Source of the DNA: an uncultured Lachnospiraceae bacterium
GTDB taxonomy: Bacteria; Bacillota; Clostridia; Lachnospirales; Lachnospiraceae
Direction: 5' to 3'
DNA length: 64,000 bases
NCBI GenBank assembly: GCA_910584915.1
Contig: CAJUDM010000016.1
Location: forward strand, 1-64,000
The notes under the pieces are model-generated. The model made no database searches. It saw nothing but the letters and a program-made list of their open reading frames with translations, and had not been told where the DNA came from. Below are positions 16,332 to 24,809 of the stretch, piece by piece (positions within the stretch are counted from its first letter, which is position 1; each line of letters opens with the position of its first letter). Position numbers and translations under genes: made by a program.

Positions 16332-17876
16332 TTACTTTTCCATGAGCAGTGATTTCCCGGTCATCTCCGCGGGCTGTTCCTCCCCCATGATCTGGATCAG
16401 TGTGGGCACGATATCCGCGAGGCATCCGCCCTCTCTCAGGGTGTATTTCTCATCATAGTTGACAAGGATGAACGGCACCTGGTTTGTGGTGTGGGCTGTG
16501 AAGGGCGCTCCTGTCTCATAGTCCACAAGCTGTTCCGCATTGCCGTGGTCCGCGCAGATAAACAGCACGCCGTCCACGGATTTCACCGCATCCACAGCCC
16601 TTCCGACACATGCATCCACCGCTTCCACTGCCTTGATCGCCGCCTCTTCCACGCCGGTATGTCCCACCATGTCGGGGTTCGCGAAGTTGATGATCACCAC
16701 ATCATATTTACCGCCTGTGATCGCCTCGCAGAGCCTGTCGCACACTTCATAGGCGCTCATCTCCGGCTTCAGATCATAAGTTGCCACTTCCTTCGGGGAG
16801 TTGACCAGAATCCTGTCTTCGCCCTCGTTGGGCTTCTCCACGCCGCCGTTGAAGAAGAACGTCACATGGGCGTATTTCTCGGTCTCCGCGATCCTCGCCT
16901 GCTTCATGCCGTTCGCCGCAAGCCACTCGCCGAAGGTGTTCGTCACCGCGATCTTCTCAAAGGCAACTTCCTTGTTAGGAATGGTCGGATCATAGTCCGA
17001 GAAACATACGTAGGTGAGGTCGAGCCGTTTTCCCCGCTCAAATCCTTTGAAATCATCGTCGCAGAAGGATCTGGTGATCTCCCTCGCCCTGTCAGGGCGG
17101 AAATTGAAGAATATCACAGAATCGCCGTCCTGAATCGTCGCCACAGGCGCGCCGTTCTCCACCACCACGGTGGGCTTCACAAACTCATCCGTCTCCTCCC
17201 TGTCATAGGAAGCCTGGATACCCGCGGGACCGCTCTCCGCCGTCAGTCCCTCGCCCTTTGTCAGAGCGATATACGCCTTCTGCACTCTGTCATAGTTGTT
17301 ATCCCTGTCCATCGCGTAGTAACGCCCTGTCACAGAGGCGATCTTGCCTACGCCGATCTTTGCCATCTCCGCCTCAAGGTCCTCCGCATAGCCCTTTCCG
17401 CTCTCGGGGGGCGTATCGCGCCCGTCCAGGAAACAGTGTACATAAACCTTCTCAAGGCCGTTGCGCTTTGCCAGTTCCAAAAGCCCGTAGAGATGCGTAT
17501 TGTGGCTGTGTACGCCGCCGTCGGACAACAGTCCGAAGAAATGCAGCGAACTGTCGTTCTTCTTACAGTTATTCACAGCGTCCATCAGCGCCTTATTCTC
17601 AAAGAAAGTGCCGTCGTGAATCTCCTTTGTGATCCTTGTCAGCTCCTGATATACGATGCGCCCTGCGCCCATATTCAGATGCCCCACCTCGGAGTTCCCC
17701 ATCTGTCCGTCGGGAAGCCCCACCGCCATACCGCTGGCATTGCCCTTCACAAAAGGGTACTCCGCCATCAGCTTATCCATCACGGGCGTCTTCGCCTCAG
17801 CCACAGCATTGTGCTCCTTCGTGTCGTTCAAGCCGTAGCCGTCGAGAATCATTAATACTACCGGTTTCTTACTCAT
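16332..17876 (-). CDS. gpmI: 2,3-bisphosphoglycerate-independent phosphoglycerate mutase
   Basis: A 514-residue manganese enzyme that interconverts 3- and 2-phosphoglycerate. It belongs to the alkaline phosphatase superfamily. Visible motifs are VLMILDGYGLN at the N-terminus, the nucleophile Ser in MGNSEVGHLNMGAGR, LFGLLSDGGVHSH, FLDGRDTPP and the C-terminal metal site CADHGNAEQ ... TAHTTN. The start at 17876 (MSKKPV) fits the family length and has AGGAGAGG just upstream; a 30-residue upstream extension in the same frame is not supported. It lies between the zinc-ribbon/SH3 gene and eno in the glycolytic run. Confidence 0.96.
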   Translation of the reverse strand: MSKKPVVLMILDGYGLNDTKEHNAVAEAKTPVMDKLMAEYPFVKGNASGMAVGLPDGQMGNSEVGHLNMGAGRIVYQELTRITKEIHDGTFFENKALMDAVNNCKKNDSSLHFFGLLSDGGVHSHNTHLYGLLELAKRNGLEKVYVHCFLDGRDTPPESGKGYAEDLEAEMAKIGVGKIASVTGRYYAMDRDNNYDRVQKAYIALTKGEGLTAESGPAGIQASYDREETDEFVKPTVVVENGAPVATIQDGDSVIFFNFRPDRAREITRSFCDDDFKGFERGKRLDLTYVCFSDYDPTIPNKEVAFEKIAVTNTFGEWLAANGMKQARIAETEKYAHVTFFFNGGVEKPNEGEDRILVNSPKEVATYDLKPEMSAYEVCDRLCEAITGGKYDVVIINFANPDMVGHTGVEEAAIKAVEAVDACVGRAVDAVKSVDGVLFICADHGNAEQLVDYETGAPFTAHTTNQVPFILVNYDEKYTLREGGCLADIVPTLIQIMGEEQPAEMTGKSLLMEK

Positions 17877-17986
17877 TTTTCCTCTCCTCTTTCTCTGCTC
17901 TATATGATATATTCCCGCAGATACCTTGCCGGGAAGCAAAACCCTGGCTGTACCGCAGGATCTCAAACTATTTTATCGTCTCTCTT

Positions 17987-18982
17987 TTATTGCAGGTCTT
18001 CCACATATTTTTCGGAGACATACCCTTCGCCGCCGTCTTCCAGCCTGATATGATACCATGCCTCATCCACCAGCTCATAGTACTCATAGGTCTCGCCCTG
18101 CTTTGCCACCATCAGCACCTCAGATCCCTCTGTTGTCGGCTTGTTGCGGACATTGACATTGGACAGGATCTGGATTCTGCCCTGCGTTTCTCTCCCGCCG
18201 TCCCCGTTATCCTCACCGGAACCGTTTTCTGAATCTCCCTGATCCTCCTCTCCCTGTTCAGTCCCCTCTTCCGGCCTCTCATAACGGGACGGGCTGTTGC
18301 GCTGCCATAAAATGAACCCGACCGCCAACATCACAGCCACGACAACGATGCCCAGAATGACCGTGACAACTTTCATTCTTGCATCACCGGAATCCTCCTC
18401 GTCATCCTCGTCTTCGTCATAAGCCTCATATTCCCCGTAATCCTCCTCATAACGGGAACGCCTCGACGCATTTCTCTCCGCTCTTGCGGGCGCTCCGTAG
18501 CGCTCAACCTCTCCATCGTCCTCGTAATATGACGCATCGCTCTTTTGTCCTGATATATAACTCTCCTCCTGATAAGCGCCGGCCTCCCTCCTCTTTGGCT
18601 GGTGATAGCCGTCTGTATCTCCTGTCCGCGCCCGCTCATACCCGGGCGGCATCTCTGTCCCCGGACGGGAATAACCCTGAGGATCTCTCTGCTCCTGCCT
18701 CTCCCCCCGGGGACGCTTTACAATCGCCTGCTCCGCCTCCATCAGGATTCCCTGCTCTATCTGATCAAACGGGATGTCCACCGTTTTCTGCTGGCTTAAC
18801 GGGATCTCATCATCCTCCGCCGCTGTTTCCACCGGCGCGCCGCATTTATGACAAAATCTTTCCTCATCCCGAAGCTGTTCACCACAACTTAAGCAGAAAA
18901 TCGGTCCGCCGACCTTCTGCCCACACTTCACACAAAACGTATCCGTATCCAGTAAAACCGCTCCGCACTTCCTGCACCTCAT
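17987..18982 (-). CDS. Zinc-ribbon membrane protein with C-terminal SH3 domain
   Basis: A 331-residue single-pass protein. Two zinc ribbons are at the N-terminus (CRKCG..CVKCG and CLSCG..CHKCG, about 2-50), followed by a long low-complexity acidic and Tyr-rich linker (about 90-205), one TM helix (about 208-228), a Glu/Gly/Asp-rich extracellular linker and a bacterial SH3 domain (about 268-331, ILSNVNVRNKP ... GYVSEKYVEDL). The ribbon would be cytoplasmic and the SH3 domain outside, fitting a sensor of the cell wall. GAGGAGG lies 7 bases before the ATG at 18982. It sits between tpiA and gpmI; its link to glycolysis is unknown. It shares the ribbon type with the proteins at 33-41 kb. Confidence 0.82.
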   Translation of the reverse strand: MRCRKCGAVLLDTDTFCVKCGQKVGGPIFCLSCGEQLRDEERFCHKCGAPVETAAEDDEIPLSQQKTVDIPFDQIEQGILMEAEQAIVKRPRGERQEQRDPQGYSRPGTEMPPGYERARTGDTDGYHQPKRREAGAYQEESYISGQKSDASYYEDDGEVERYGAPARAERNASRRSRYEEDYGEYEAYDEDEDDEEDSGDARMKVVTVILGIVVVAVMLAVGFILWQRNSPSRYERPEEGTEQGEEDQGDSENGSGEDNGDGGRETQGRIQILSNVNVRNKPTTEGSEVLMVAKQGETYEYYELVDEAWYHIRLEDGGEGYVSEKYVEDLQ

Positions 18983-19018
18983 CACAGTACCTCCTCGCTT
19001 ACGGGGAACTTTCCGATC

Positions 19019-19079
19019 TACTCCGCAAATTGAGAAGTAGCACCGAGAAACTTCTCAATTTACTCCGCAAATTGAGAAG
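19019..19079 (-). repeat. Direct and inverted repeats in the leader of the zinc-ribbon/SH3 gene
   Basis: A 19-base word (TACTCCGCAAATTGAGAAG) occurs at 19019-19037 and 19061-19079. Between them CTTCTCAATT (19051-19060) can pair with either copy of AATTGAGAAG, so two mutually exclusive hairpins are possible. They lie 40-100 bases upstream of the start codon. Confidence 0.7.
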
Positions 19080-19083
19080 CAGC

Positions 19084-19119
19084 GAAAAGCTTCACATAGT
19101 GAAGCTTTTCTTTATTATA
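19084..19119 (-). promoter_or_regulatory. TATAAT box followed by a 5'-end hairpin
   Basis: On the minus strand TATAAT (19119-19114) is followed by a perfect 12-bp hairpin, GAAAAGCTTCAC/GTGAAGCTTTTC (19110-19084). If this -10 box is used, the hairpin forms the very 5' end of the zinc-ribbon/SH3 mRNA. No good -35 box is seen. The rest of 18983-19328 holds the repeats above and the tpiA terminator. Confidence 0.45.
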
Positions 19120-19266
19120 ATGCTTCTTGCAAATTTTTACTACCCATTCCTGCCCAAAAATAAATGAATTTTTCCTAAAGATTTACAATTATTGCCCTAT
19201 AATGATTATTTTCCAGACAAAGAAAAAATACTATATACAGTTATAGTTCCTTGCACAAGCAACTAA

Positions 19267-19310
19267 AAAGCCCAAAATACAGGAGTTTTATGTCCTGTAT
19301 TTTGAGCTTT
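19267..19310 (-). terminator. Terminator after tpiA
   Basis: On the minus strand a long stem (AAAGCTCAAAATACAGGA pairing with TCCTGTATTTTGGGCTTT) closes an 8-base loop and ends in TTTTTAG. It lies 18 bases after the tpiA stop codon. Confidence 0.85.
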
Positions 19311-19328
19311 CATTGTGTACATCGTTAC

Positions 19329-20078
19329 TTATTTATAGTTCACGATCTTCCCAAAATCAGCCTTCAGGGATGCGCCGCCGACAAGGCCGCCGTCGATGTC
19401 AGGCTGTGCGAACAGTTCCGCCGCGTTGCCAGCATTTACGGAACCGCCGTACTGGATGCGGACAGCTTCCGCTGTAGCGTCGTCATAGATCTCAGCGATG
19501 CACTCACGGATACCCTTACATACTTCCTCCGCCTGCTCGGTGGTAGCCGTCTTGCCTGTGCCGATCGCCCAGATCGGCTCATATGCGATCACCATCTCTT
19601 TCACCTGGTCAGCGCTCACGCCCACAAGGTCGGATTTAATCTGGAAGCGGATCCAATCCATGGTGACGCCCATCTCTCTCTGCTCTAAGGATTCGCCGCA
19701 GCACAGAATCGGTGTCAGCCCCGCCTCAAAAGCCTTTTTCACCTTCTTATTTAACAGAGCGTCATCCTCCTTGAAGTAGTCGCGTCTCTCAGAGTGGCCG
19801 ATGATCACATATTTTACGCCTGCATCCACCAGCATAGCCGCGGAGATCTCGCCTGTGTAAGCGCCCTTCTCCTCAAAGTACATATTCTCCGCGCCCAATT
19901 CTACGTTTGTGCCTTTTACAGCCTCCACAACAGGTACGATATCTACCGCCGGTACACAGTAAACTACATCCACGCTGTCGGATTTTACCAGATCCTTCAG
20001 TTCATCACAAAGCGCTACCGCCTGAGACGGTGTCATGTTCATTTTCCAGTTGCCGGCTACGATTTTTCTTCTTGCCAT
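19329..20078 (-). CDS. tpiA: Triosephosphate isomerase
   Basis: A 249-residue TIM-barrel enzyme that interconverts dihydroxyacetone phosphate and glyceraldehyde 3-phosphate. Motifs are VAGNWKMN (catalytic Lys), IIGHSERRDYF (catalytic His), VIAYEPIWAIGTGKTAT (catalytic Glu and loop 6), IQYGGSVNAGN and GGLVGGASL. The start at 20078 (MARRKI) fits the family and has AAGGAG upstream; the longer reading adds 20 unrelated residues. It is followed by a clear terminator. Confidence 0.97.
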   Translation of the reverse strand: MARRKIVAGNWKMNMTPSQAVALCDELKDLVKSDSVDVVYCVPAVDIVPVVEAVKGTNVELGAENMYFEEKGAYTGEISAAMLVDAGVKYVIIGHSERRDYFKEDDALLNKKVKKAFEAGLTPILCCGESLEQREMGVTMDWIRFQIKSDLVGVSADQVKEMVIAYEPIWAIGTGKTATTEQAEEVCKGIRECIAEIYDDATAEAVRIQYGGSVNAGNAAELFAQPDIDGGLVGGASLKADFGKIVNYK

Positions 20079-20201
20079 TTCTTTTTCTCCTTTTTTTGTG
20101 ATACTTATCCGTAAATACAGCCATTCTGTCACTGTCACTCATAGACGACATACATAATCCAATAACAGATATGCCGTATTTACAGAAGACATATAATGCA
20201 T

Positions 20202-20942
20202 TTACATATTCTGGTTATTGTTATTCTGCTGATACGGATTCGATGAATACCCATTCTGGCCGCCTGGCTGTTGATAGCCGCTCAAAGGCTGGCCGCCCGG
20301 CTGCTGATAACCGCTCAAAGGCTGGCCGCCCGGCTGTTGATAACCGCTCAAAGGCTGGCCGCCCGGCTGTTGATAATTATTATACTGGATATTGCCTACG
20401 CCCTGTGACGCATTGCGCGCTTTAATGTCATCCGTCCACTGTTTATCCTTCTTATTGCTCACCAGAAGTACAATACCGATAACCAGCATGATCAGTCCGA
20501 TCACGCCGAATACTACCCCCACACCGATACCGACTCCCGGCACGGTATCACCGACTACACCCACGGCATCCAGATACAGCACCGGCACCATAGGAACATA
20601 GTCCGAATCATTCAGCCTGTAGGGATCATAAATCACCTCAAGGGCACCGCCCACCTCGTAATCATCACTCATTACCATCATATAAGTCTCATACCAGTAG
20701 CCGTCCTCTTCACAGTAAAACTCAATCGTAGCCATGTTTTCACTGTCAATATCAATGATCTCTCCATAGGTGGATACGCCTGTTCTTCTGGCATCTTCTA
20801 TCTGCTGCTCCAACTCAGCCACAGCCTCATCCATTGCGCCGTTCATTGCCCCGAAGAGCCCGCCGATGGCAAGCCCGATCACCAGAAAGATCGTTCCAAT
20901 GATGATCAGAATAATGCCACCGATTTTTTTACCTTTACTCAT
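20202..20942 (-). CDS. Two-TM membrane protein with Gln/Pro/Gly repeat tail (DUF3592-like)
   Basis: A 246-residue protein with a TM helix near the N-terminus (about 7-30), an extracytoplasmic or soluble domain (about 55-130) resembling DUF3592 (TYGEIIDIDSENMATIEFYCEEDGYWYET), a second TM helix (about 132-162) and a cytoplasmic tail of three and a half YQQPGGQPLSG repeats (about 190-230) followed by Asn/Gln residues. AGGAGA lies before the ATG. It sits between pgk and tpiA. No role is known; the tail looks disordered and could mediate self-association. Confidence 0.75.
   Translation of the reverse strand: MSKGKKIGGIILIIIGTIFLVIGLAIGGLFGAMNGAMDEAVAELEQQIEDARRTGVSTYGEIIDIDSENMATIEFYCEEDGYWYETYMMVMSDDYEVGGALEVIYDPYRLNDSDYVPMVPVLYLDAVGVVGDTVPGVGIGVGVVFGVIGLIMLVIGIVLLVSNKKDKQWTDDIKARNASQGVGNIQYNNYQQPGGQPLSGYQQPGGQPLSGYQQPGGQPLSGYQQPGGQNGYSSNPYQQNNNNQNM
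20268..20378 (-). repeat. 33-base tandem repeat encoding YQQPGGQPLSG
   Basis: Three nearly identical 33-base units (20268-20300, 20301-20333, 20334-20366) plus a partial fourth lie inside the gene at 20202-20942. Differences are single bases, so copy number is probably variable among strains. Confidence 0.9.
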
Positions 20943-21035
20943 ATATCTTCTCCTTAATAGATTCGTATCCCTGGCTTCGCTTACAGGCGGACCGCAACCG
21001 CTTTATCAGTGCCCGCCCGTATCCCCCGCGCTCGG

Positions 21036-22259
21036 TTATTTGTCATCCGCCGCTGCCACGCCGGGAAGCTCCTTGCCCTCTAAGAATTCAAGGGAAGCGC
21101 CGCCGCCTGTGGAAATATGGCTCATCTTGTCCGCAAAGCCGAGCTGGTTCACTGCCGCCGCAGAGTCGCCGCCACCGATGATCGTGGTAGCATCCGTGTC
21201 AGCGAGAGCCTGCGCAACTGCCATCGTGCCCTTTGCGAGAACCGGATTCTCAAATACGCCCATAGGACCGTTCCATACGACTGTCTTGGCGGATTTTACA
21301 GCATCTGCATAAAGTTTTGCCGTCTCCGTTCCGATATCCAGTCCCATCTTGTCTGCAGGGATCTCACTGGAGGGAACAACTTCCACTGCGATCTCAGCAT
21401 CGATAGGGTTCGGGAATTCTGCCGCGATCGTGGTATCCACAGGAAGCAGGAGCTTCTTGCCCTTCTCCTCCGCTTTTGCCATCATCTCTTTACAGTAATC
21501 CAGCTTCTCCTCATCCACCAGGGATGTACCGATCTCATAGCCTTTCGCCTTCAGGAACGTGTAAGCCATGCCGCCGCCGATGATCAGGGTATCGCATTTC
21601 TCCAGCAGGTTGTTGATCACGTTTAACTTATCCGCAACTTTTGCGCCGCCCAGGATCGCCACGAAAGGCCTCACCGGATTCTCCACAGCGTTGCCGAGGA
21701 AGTCGATCTCTTTCTGCATCAGATAACCGACTGCGTTCTCGCCGCCTTTTTCCTTGATAAACTTTGTGACGCCTTCCACGGAAGCATGTGCCCTGTGGGA
21801 GGAACCGAACGCGTCGCATACATAGTAGTCAGCCAGGTCAGCCAGCTCCTTGCTGAACTCTTCGCCGTTCTTTGTCTCCTCTTTGCCGCGGAAACGGGTA
21901 TTCTGCAGAAGGACTACATCGCCTTCCTTCATCTCCTCCACAGCCTTCGTCGCAGCCTCACCTGTCACGTTGTAATCGGAGACAAAGTTTACTTCCTTGC
22001 CCAGCTTCTCGGAAAGCCTCTTAGCCACAGGAGCCAAAGATTCGCCCTCGTTGGGGCCGTTCTTTACTTTGCCGAGGTGGGAGCAGAGGATCACCTTGCC
22101 GCCGTCAGCGATCAGTTTTTTAATTGTGGGAAGCGCTGCCACGATACGTGTCTCGTCTGTGATCGCGCCGTCCTTCAAAGGTACGTTAAAATCACATCTC
22201 ACCAGGACGCGTTTTCCCTTTACATTGATATCATCTACGGATTTCTTATTTAAGCCCAT
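21036..22259 (-). CDS. pgk: Phosphoglycerate kinase
   Basis: A 407-residue enzyme that makes ATP from 1,3-bisphosphoglycerate. Motifs are RVLVRCDFNVPL, DETRIVAALPTI, CSHLGK, DAFGSSHRAHAS, FVAILGGAKVADKL, GGGMAYTFL, VWNGPMGVFE and the nucleotide loop IIGGGDSAAA ... HISTGGGASLEFLEG. The start at 22259 has AGGAGG 9 bases upstream; the TTG two codons earlier is not needed. It lies downstream of gap, from which it is separated by a terminator and a repeat-containing spacer. Confidence 0.97.
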   Translation of the reverse strand: MGLNKKSVDDINVKGKRVLVRCDFNVPLKDGAITDETRIVAALPTIKKLIADGGKVILCSHLGKVKNGPNEGESLAPVAKRLSEKLGKEVNFVSDYNVTGEAATKAVEEMKEGDVVLLQNTRFRGKEETKNGEEFSKELADLADYYVCDAFGSSHRAHASVEGVTKFIKEKGGENAVGYLMQKEIDFLGNAVENPVRPFVAILGGAKVADKLNVINNLLEKCDTLIIGGGMAYTFLKAKGYEIGTSLVDEEKLDYCKEMMAKAEEKGKKLLLPVDTTIAAEFPNPIDAEIAVEVVPSSEIPADKMGLDIGTETAKLYADAVKSAKTVVWNGPMGVFENPVLAKGTMAVAQALADTDATTIIGGGDSAAAVNQLGFADKMSHISTGGGASLEFLEGKELPGVAAADDK

Positions 22260-22568
22260 TTTCAAATTCCTCCTATTTTAGTTCCGCATCTGTCCTTCCA
22301 GCACCAGTTGCGGCAGAGAAATTTCCGCCCGCCTTCGCGTTCGTAATTTCTCTGGGCACTGTTCGGACAGATGCTGTTTCCAGTTCCGCATTCGCCCATC
22401 CAGTACACAATACCCGAGGACAGATTTCCAGCTGCTCTGCATCTGTTAATCGTCCTGTGCACTCTACGGGCTCATGCTGTTTCCAGTTCCAAATTCATGA
22501 TAAAAGGCCCGGCCCTTAGTGGACCGGACCTCTTAGTCTCTTACATGAATCTAAATGCTGCCTTTAAA
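22260..22568 (-). repeat. Spacer between gap and pgk with imperfect direct repeats
   Basis: A 309-base non-coding stretch. The 17-base word ATGCTGTTTCCAGTTCC (plus reading) occurs at 22371-22387 and 22474-22490, within a longer imperfect repeat of about 40 bases spaced 103 bases apart. The gap terminator is at 22505-22531. A 66-codon frame across it (22262-22462) has no ribosome site or recognisable product. Confidence 0.65.
22505..22531 (-). terminator. Terminator after gap
   Basis: On the minus strand AGGTCCGGTCC and GGGCCGGGCCT form an 11-bp stem with two G-U pairs and a 5-base loop, followed by TTTT. It lies 37 bases after the gap stop codon. Confidence 0.75.
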
Positions 22569-23597
22569 TTAACCTAACTCAGCGAAATACTTGATCGTGC
22601 GAACCATCTGGCTTGTGTAGGAGTTCTCGTTGTCATACCAGGATACAACTTCTACCTGTGTCTTGCCATCCGGAAGAGGGCTGACCATTGTCTGAGTAGC
22701 ATCGAACAGAGAACCGAACCTCATGCCGACAACATCAGAGGAAACGATCTCGTCTGTGTTGTAGCCGAAGGACTCTGTAGCTGCTGCTTTCATAGCTGCG
22801 TTAACTTCTTCCTTTGTTACAGTCTTGTTGACAACTGCGAACAGAAGTGTGGAAGAACCTGTCGGAGTCGGAACACGCTGTGCCGCACCGATCAGCTTGC
22901 CGGACAGTTCAGGGATAACAAGGCCGATAGCCTTAGCTGCGCCTGTGGAGTTGGGAACGATGTTGATAGCGCCTGCACGGCTTCTTCTCTTATCGCCTTT
23001 TCTCTGAGGGCCGTCAAGGATCATCTGATCGCCTGTATAAGCATGGATCGTGCACATAATACCGGACTCAATAGGAGCAAGGTCATTCAGAGCCTTTGCC
23101 ATGGGAGCCAGGCAGTTTGTTGTACAGGAAGCTGCGGAAATGATAGTATCTTCTTTTGTCAGTGTGTCATGGTTTACATTGTAAACGATTGTAGGAAGGT
23201 CGTTTCCTGCGGGAGCAGAAATAACAACTTTCTTAGCGCCGGCATTGATGTGTGCCTGAGCTTTTGCTTTGGAGGTATAGAAACCGGAGCACTCCAGAAC
23301 TACATCTACGCCAAGCTCGCCCCAAGGACAATTGTTTGCATCGGGCTCTTTGTAAATCTTAATTGTCTGGCCTTTTACTGTGATCGTGCCTGCCTCGTCA
23401 TCAGCTGTAACCTGATCTTCTTCGCCGATACCAACATATCTGCCCTGAGAAGAGTCATACTTTAACAGGTGTGCCAGCATGGAAGGTGTTGTCAGATCGT
23501 TGATCGCTACAACTTCATAACCTTCCGCACCAAACATCTGTCTGAATGCAAGACGACCGATACGGCCAAAACCATTGATTGCTACTTTTACTGCCAT
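22569..23597 (-). CDS. gap: Glyceraldehyde-3-phosphate dehydrogenase, type I
   Basis: A 342-residue NAD-dependent enzyme that oxidises glyceraldehyde 3-phosphate to 1,3-bisphosphoglycerate. The Rossmann motif INGFGRIGRLAFR is at 8-20, the catalytic Cys is in SAASCTTNCLAP, and HAYTGDQMILDGP and WYDNENSYTSQM are present. AGGAGG precedes the ATG. It is the first glycolytic gene of the run, with its own strong promoter and terminator. Confidence 0.97.
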   Translation of the reverse strand: MAVKVAINGFGRIGRLAFRQMFGAEGYEVVAINDLTTPSMLAHLLKYDSSQGRYVGIGEEDQVTADDEAGTITVKGQTIKIYKEPDANNCPWGELGVDVVLECSGFYTSKAKAQAHINAGAKKVVISAPAGNDLPTIVYNVNHDTLTKEDTIISAASCTTNCLAPMAKALNDLAPIESGIMCTIHAYTGDQMILDGPQRKGDKRRSRAGAINIVPNSTGAAKAIGLVIPELSGKLIGAAQRVPTPTGSSTLLFAVVNKTVTKEEVNAAMKAAATESFGYNTDEIVSSDVVGMRFGSLFDATQTMVSPLPDGKTQVEVVSWYDNENSYTSQMVRTIKYFAELG

Positions 23598-23663
23598 TTT
23601 TTAGTCCCTCCTAAAAAAATTTATATTTTTTCCGACAGGCTGTCCCCTCACCCGGAGTTTGTC

Positions 23664-23716
23664 TGTCAAAATTTTGTCAACACTAGTATTTTACCCAATC
23701 TGCATTTAAAATTCAA
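23664..23716 (-). promoter_or_regulatory. gap promoter with a downstream direct repeat
   Basis: On the minus strand TTGAAT (23711-23716) and TAAAAT (23688-23693) are spaced by 17 bases. Just downstream, TTGACA occurs twice 11 bases apart (23675-23680 and 23664-23669), which is one helical turn and a good position for a repressor. The remaining bases up to 23886 show no gene. Confidence 0.65.
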
Positions 23717-23886
23717 GATGTAAATACCATATTTTTCGTAATTTTAGGAAAATTTTGCATTTTCCCGTTTACGGCTTCACATACGTCCTCCCGGCAGTAT
23801 GGTCAACAGCCGGATTTGTAGCTGCAGCCGCAAATTCTCTGTCCCTTAACCCCGATCCGCATACACCCTTCTTCTGAAATATTCCC

Positions 23887-24669
23887 TTATACCGCTTTGG
23901 AGACGCCGATCAGGGAAATTCCCTTCGCCTTTCCGCCATTCATCTTACCGATCAATTCTCTTACAGAAGCCTCAGGCCCCACTACCTTTCCATTACAGTA
24001 CACATTGTGTGCGAGATACTTCCCGCCCTCTTTTGAAATATTAACGGTATGCACTTCCTTGCTGATATCATCTTTATCATTGTACATCGTCAGGATCAGG
24101 CTCTGGAATTTTCTCCCGAAACTGTCAAAATCCGCCTCGTTTGTCGTCATTTCCGTCTGAAAGCCATGTTTATCCAGAAAATCTTTGATCGCCTTCGGTG
24201 CCGTACCGAACTTGCCGGACAGCACCATGCCATCCCTCTCGTACTCAGAGATCATCTTTGCCAGGCTCATCAGGGATTTGCCGGTAATACTGTAAATCGC
24301 GTTATAGGTCGCAAAGATCTCACAGCCGGAATACTGCATTGTGGCATCTCCGTATGCCATATCCGTATAACTGTTCTGATCCTCCACAAAACCTTTATTT
24401 TTTGTGATGACAGGGGCATGTTTTTTGAAAGCCTCTTCATTCTTCGCCTGATGATGCGAAAAATCCTTTTTGACCACCTTCTGCTGCCTGCGCATCAGAT
24501 CCAAAACGCTTATCACAGTGTCATTGTCCACTTTATTCGGGATCAGGGCGCAGATCTTCTTAAATGCTTCCGCCCTCTCCTTCGCTGCATCCCCTGCCTT
24601 TCCCGATGCCATATCCTTCAACAGGCTGCCTGCTTTTGTGCCAAGCGCAGTTAAATCTTCTAATTTCAT
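23887..24669 (-). CDS. Putative papain/C39-like cysteine peptidase-fold protein, cytoplasmic
   Basis: A 260-residue protein without signal peptide. The first 85 residues are helical and charged. The rest resembles C39/papain-like folds: Gln112 and Cys116 in MQYSGCEIFATYNAIYSITG, a helix LAKMISEYERDG, and a C-terminal EVHTVNISKEGGKYLAHNVYCNG with His207 or His221 as candidate catalytic His. The family assignment is by motif shape only. It lies alone between gap and the PHP gene, with separate ribosome site AGGAGGAATCATT. It might be a processing peptidase, or an inactive homologue used in conflict systems; neither can be shown here. Confidence 0.6.
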   Translation of the reverse strand: MKLEDLTALGTKAGSLLKDMASGKAGDAAKERAEAFKKICALIPNKVDNDTVISVLDLMRRQQKVVKKDFSHHQAKNEEAFKKHAPVITKNKGFVEDQNSYTDMAYGDATMQYSGCEIFATYNAIYSITGKSLMSLAKMISEYERDGMVLSGKFGTAPKAIKDFLDKHGFQTEMTTNEADFDSFGRKFQSLILTMYNDKDDISKEVHTVNISKEGGKYLAHNVYCNGKVVGPEASVRELIGKMNGGKAKGISLIGVSKAV

Positions 24670-24809
24670 AATGATTCCTCCTTATCCCTGTTCCACAGGA
24701 TCTCCCGCCGCACATTGACCAGAAACACAAGTTTCCGCCGTCTCGCGTCAGCAAAATAAGTTATATGCCTCCGGCGGTCCTGCTGATTCACTGTGTCTTC
24801 CGGCTGTCC

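Noticed and set aside
16491..17855. 454-residue plus-strand frame
   Set aside because: It is fully antisense to gpmI, His/Arg/Leu-rich and without any domain; a shadow caused by codon bias.
22262..22462. 66-residue minus-strand frame upstream of pgk
   Set aside because: Cys/Arg-rich, no ribosome site, and it spans the non-coding direct repeats; likely chance.
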